Positions 63,039 through 64,000 of a DNA stretch of 64,000 nucleotides are shown one piece after another (the first letter of the stretch is position 1; every line of letters begins with the position of its first letter). Origin of the DNA: Sinonovacula constricta (Eukaryota; Mollusca; Bivalvia; Cardiida; Solecurtidae). The notes below the pieces were generated by a model. The model was not told the DNA's origin. It made no database searches and saw only the letters and a list, made by a program, of their open reading frames with translations. A program made the position numbers and the translations under genes. The stretch covers positions 18,107,513 through 18,171,512 of the forward strand of contig CM017561.1 of NCBI GenBank assembly GCA_007844125.1. Direction: 5' to 3'.

Positions 63039-63216
63039 CACTACTTCCAGAGTAGCCCATTAGTGAATAGAGAGGTTGGTAGAGGAGACAGTCAGATCTC
63101 TGTGGAATGGACCAATCAACATGGCTGTGGGGGCAACGAGGACACAGACCCTCAAAAACAGAATTGTAACATTGTTCTACAGATGTTGTGTGAAGATGCG
63201 GATGATAATAATAAAG
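63039..63216 (+). CDS. Gene B exon 3
   Basis: Acceptor ttttgCAG|CAC, donor AATAAAG|gtaaat. Encodes HYFQSSPLVNREVGRGDSQI then SVEWTNQHGCGGNEDTDPQK and NCNIVLQMLCEDADDNNK, leaving in phase 1. EWTNQHGCGG is a family hallmark and aligns to gene A EWTSQHSC. Later exons lie beyond the window. Confidence 0.85.
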
Positions 63217-63689
63217 GTAAATAAGGACTAAAATTTTAATCATTATTGAACTGGTTTAAGTTCCTAGATGCATTACTTAACAATTTCCTTACACCAAAGG
63301 CCAAGCATAAAATCTTAACAACAACCCTGAAGATGTCATTACTTGAAATAAAAAATAAAAAATTACAATTTGGGGAATAATGCCACATACCAGTACATGC
63401 TTTTAGAAAATATTGAAGGTGACCCCAGAAAAGTAAATGTTACCTCACTGTTATGTTATGTGGCAACAAGAGGGTGTCAGTTGAAAATTTCAAAGATATA
63501 GCTGGTTGAATTGTCAGACAGGAAGGAGAGGGTGTGATAAATATGGGTTGTACTGTGAGTGCAGTTGTATATATCTGATTTACCACTGGACAAGTTGTAT
63601 AACTAATTTAGATGTGGAATTGTGACTTCTAACTGCTCTGATGATTTTATTCCTCTGGGTGTTGGCAGGAGTTCCAGTCTGTACCAGCA

Positions 63690-63995
63690 ACATTAGTATC
63701 GCCACCTCTTCTGCTATAACAATTACCATTACAGTCACTACCACCACCACAATTATCACCACTACCATTACCACCACCAACACCATTACTACCAACATTT
63801 CTATAACTACCAATGCCATCATCATCACCAGGACAAACATCAACTCCATTATAATCACGACTACCAAACGCACCTCATCATAACTACCATTAACAACAGT
63901 CACTACCACCACCACCACAAATACCTAACACCCCAACTACCATCACTACCATCATCACTAACATTATTATTACAACCACCATCACTAGGATCCCT
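63690..63995 (+). repeat. Imperfect ACC/ATC trinucleotide tract
   Basis: Long mixture of ACC, ATT, ATC and ACT triplets running to the window edge, in intron 3 of gene B. It generates Thr/Ile-rich ORFs without meaning. Confidence 0.85.
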
Positions 63996-64000
63996 GCCAA

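Noticed and set aside
63580..63918. Val- or Thr-rich ORFs near the right edge
   Set aside because: Translation of an imperfect trinucleotide repeat.

Overview
The window reads as AT-rich nuclear DNA of a metazoan with long introns, many tandem repeats and many small inverted-repeat DNA transposons. Spliced genes, mariner and hAT remnants, tRNA-like SINEs and the degenerate 'fixed-phrase' repeats near 12.2-12.6 kb and 61.7-62.5 kb suggest a lophotrochozoan, most likely a bivalve mollusc. That assignment is inference; no species can be named from the sequence.

The host-gene content is a head-to-head pair of paralogues of the 'protein DD3-3-like' secreted/surface family. Gene A is on the minus strand, from its start codon at 45892 to its stop at 16430. 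I reconstructed 14 coding exons whose GT-AG borders and phases join into one open frame of 766 codons plus stop. The product has a signal peptide, a large Cys-containing ectodomain with a cupredoxin-like stretch, one C-terminal transmembrane helix and a short basic tail. Gene B is on the plus strand. It starts at 52477, shows three coding exons (52477-52626, 53192-53272, 63039-63216) and runs off the right edge. The two proteins align over their N-termini but share no intron position there.

Layout: 1-7.4 kb has no supported gene but holds a MITE with 9-bp target duplications and long iterated inverted repeats (1497-2421), a 32-bp tandem array and a hairpin. 7.4-11.9 kb is a decayed hAT-type transposon whose tail is interrupted by a TA-target MITE. 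13.3-15.4 kb is a 66-bp satellite-like array. 16.4-45.9 kb is gene A; its introns carry a 58-bp array split by a TTAA-target MITE, a 42-bp array, an almost intact mariner with two apparent introns, a 47-bp array, an old mariner relic and two nested MITEs. 45.9-52.5 kb is the shared upstream region with a Tigger/pogo-like MITE. 52.5-64 kb is the 5' part of gene B, whose second intron (9.8 kb) holds 62/27-bp, 60-bp and 19-bp arrays, two tRNA-like SINEs and microsatellites.

The most unusual observation is that three separate minisatellites begin exactly at exon-intron borders of these two paralogues and have copied the splice site with the adjoining exon end dozens of times: the acceptor of gene A exon 5, the donor of gene A exon 13 and the donor of gene B exon 2. 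The real splice site sits at the edge of a field of near-identical decoys. The mechanism and any effect on splicing are unknown.
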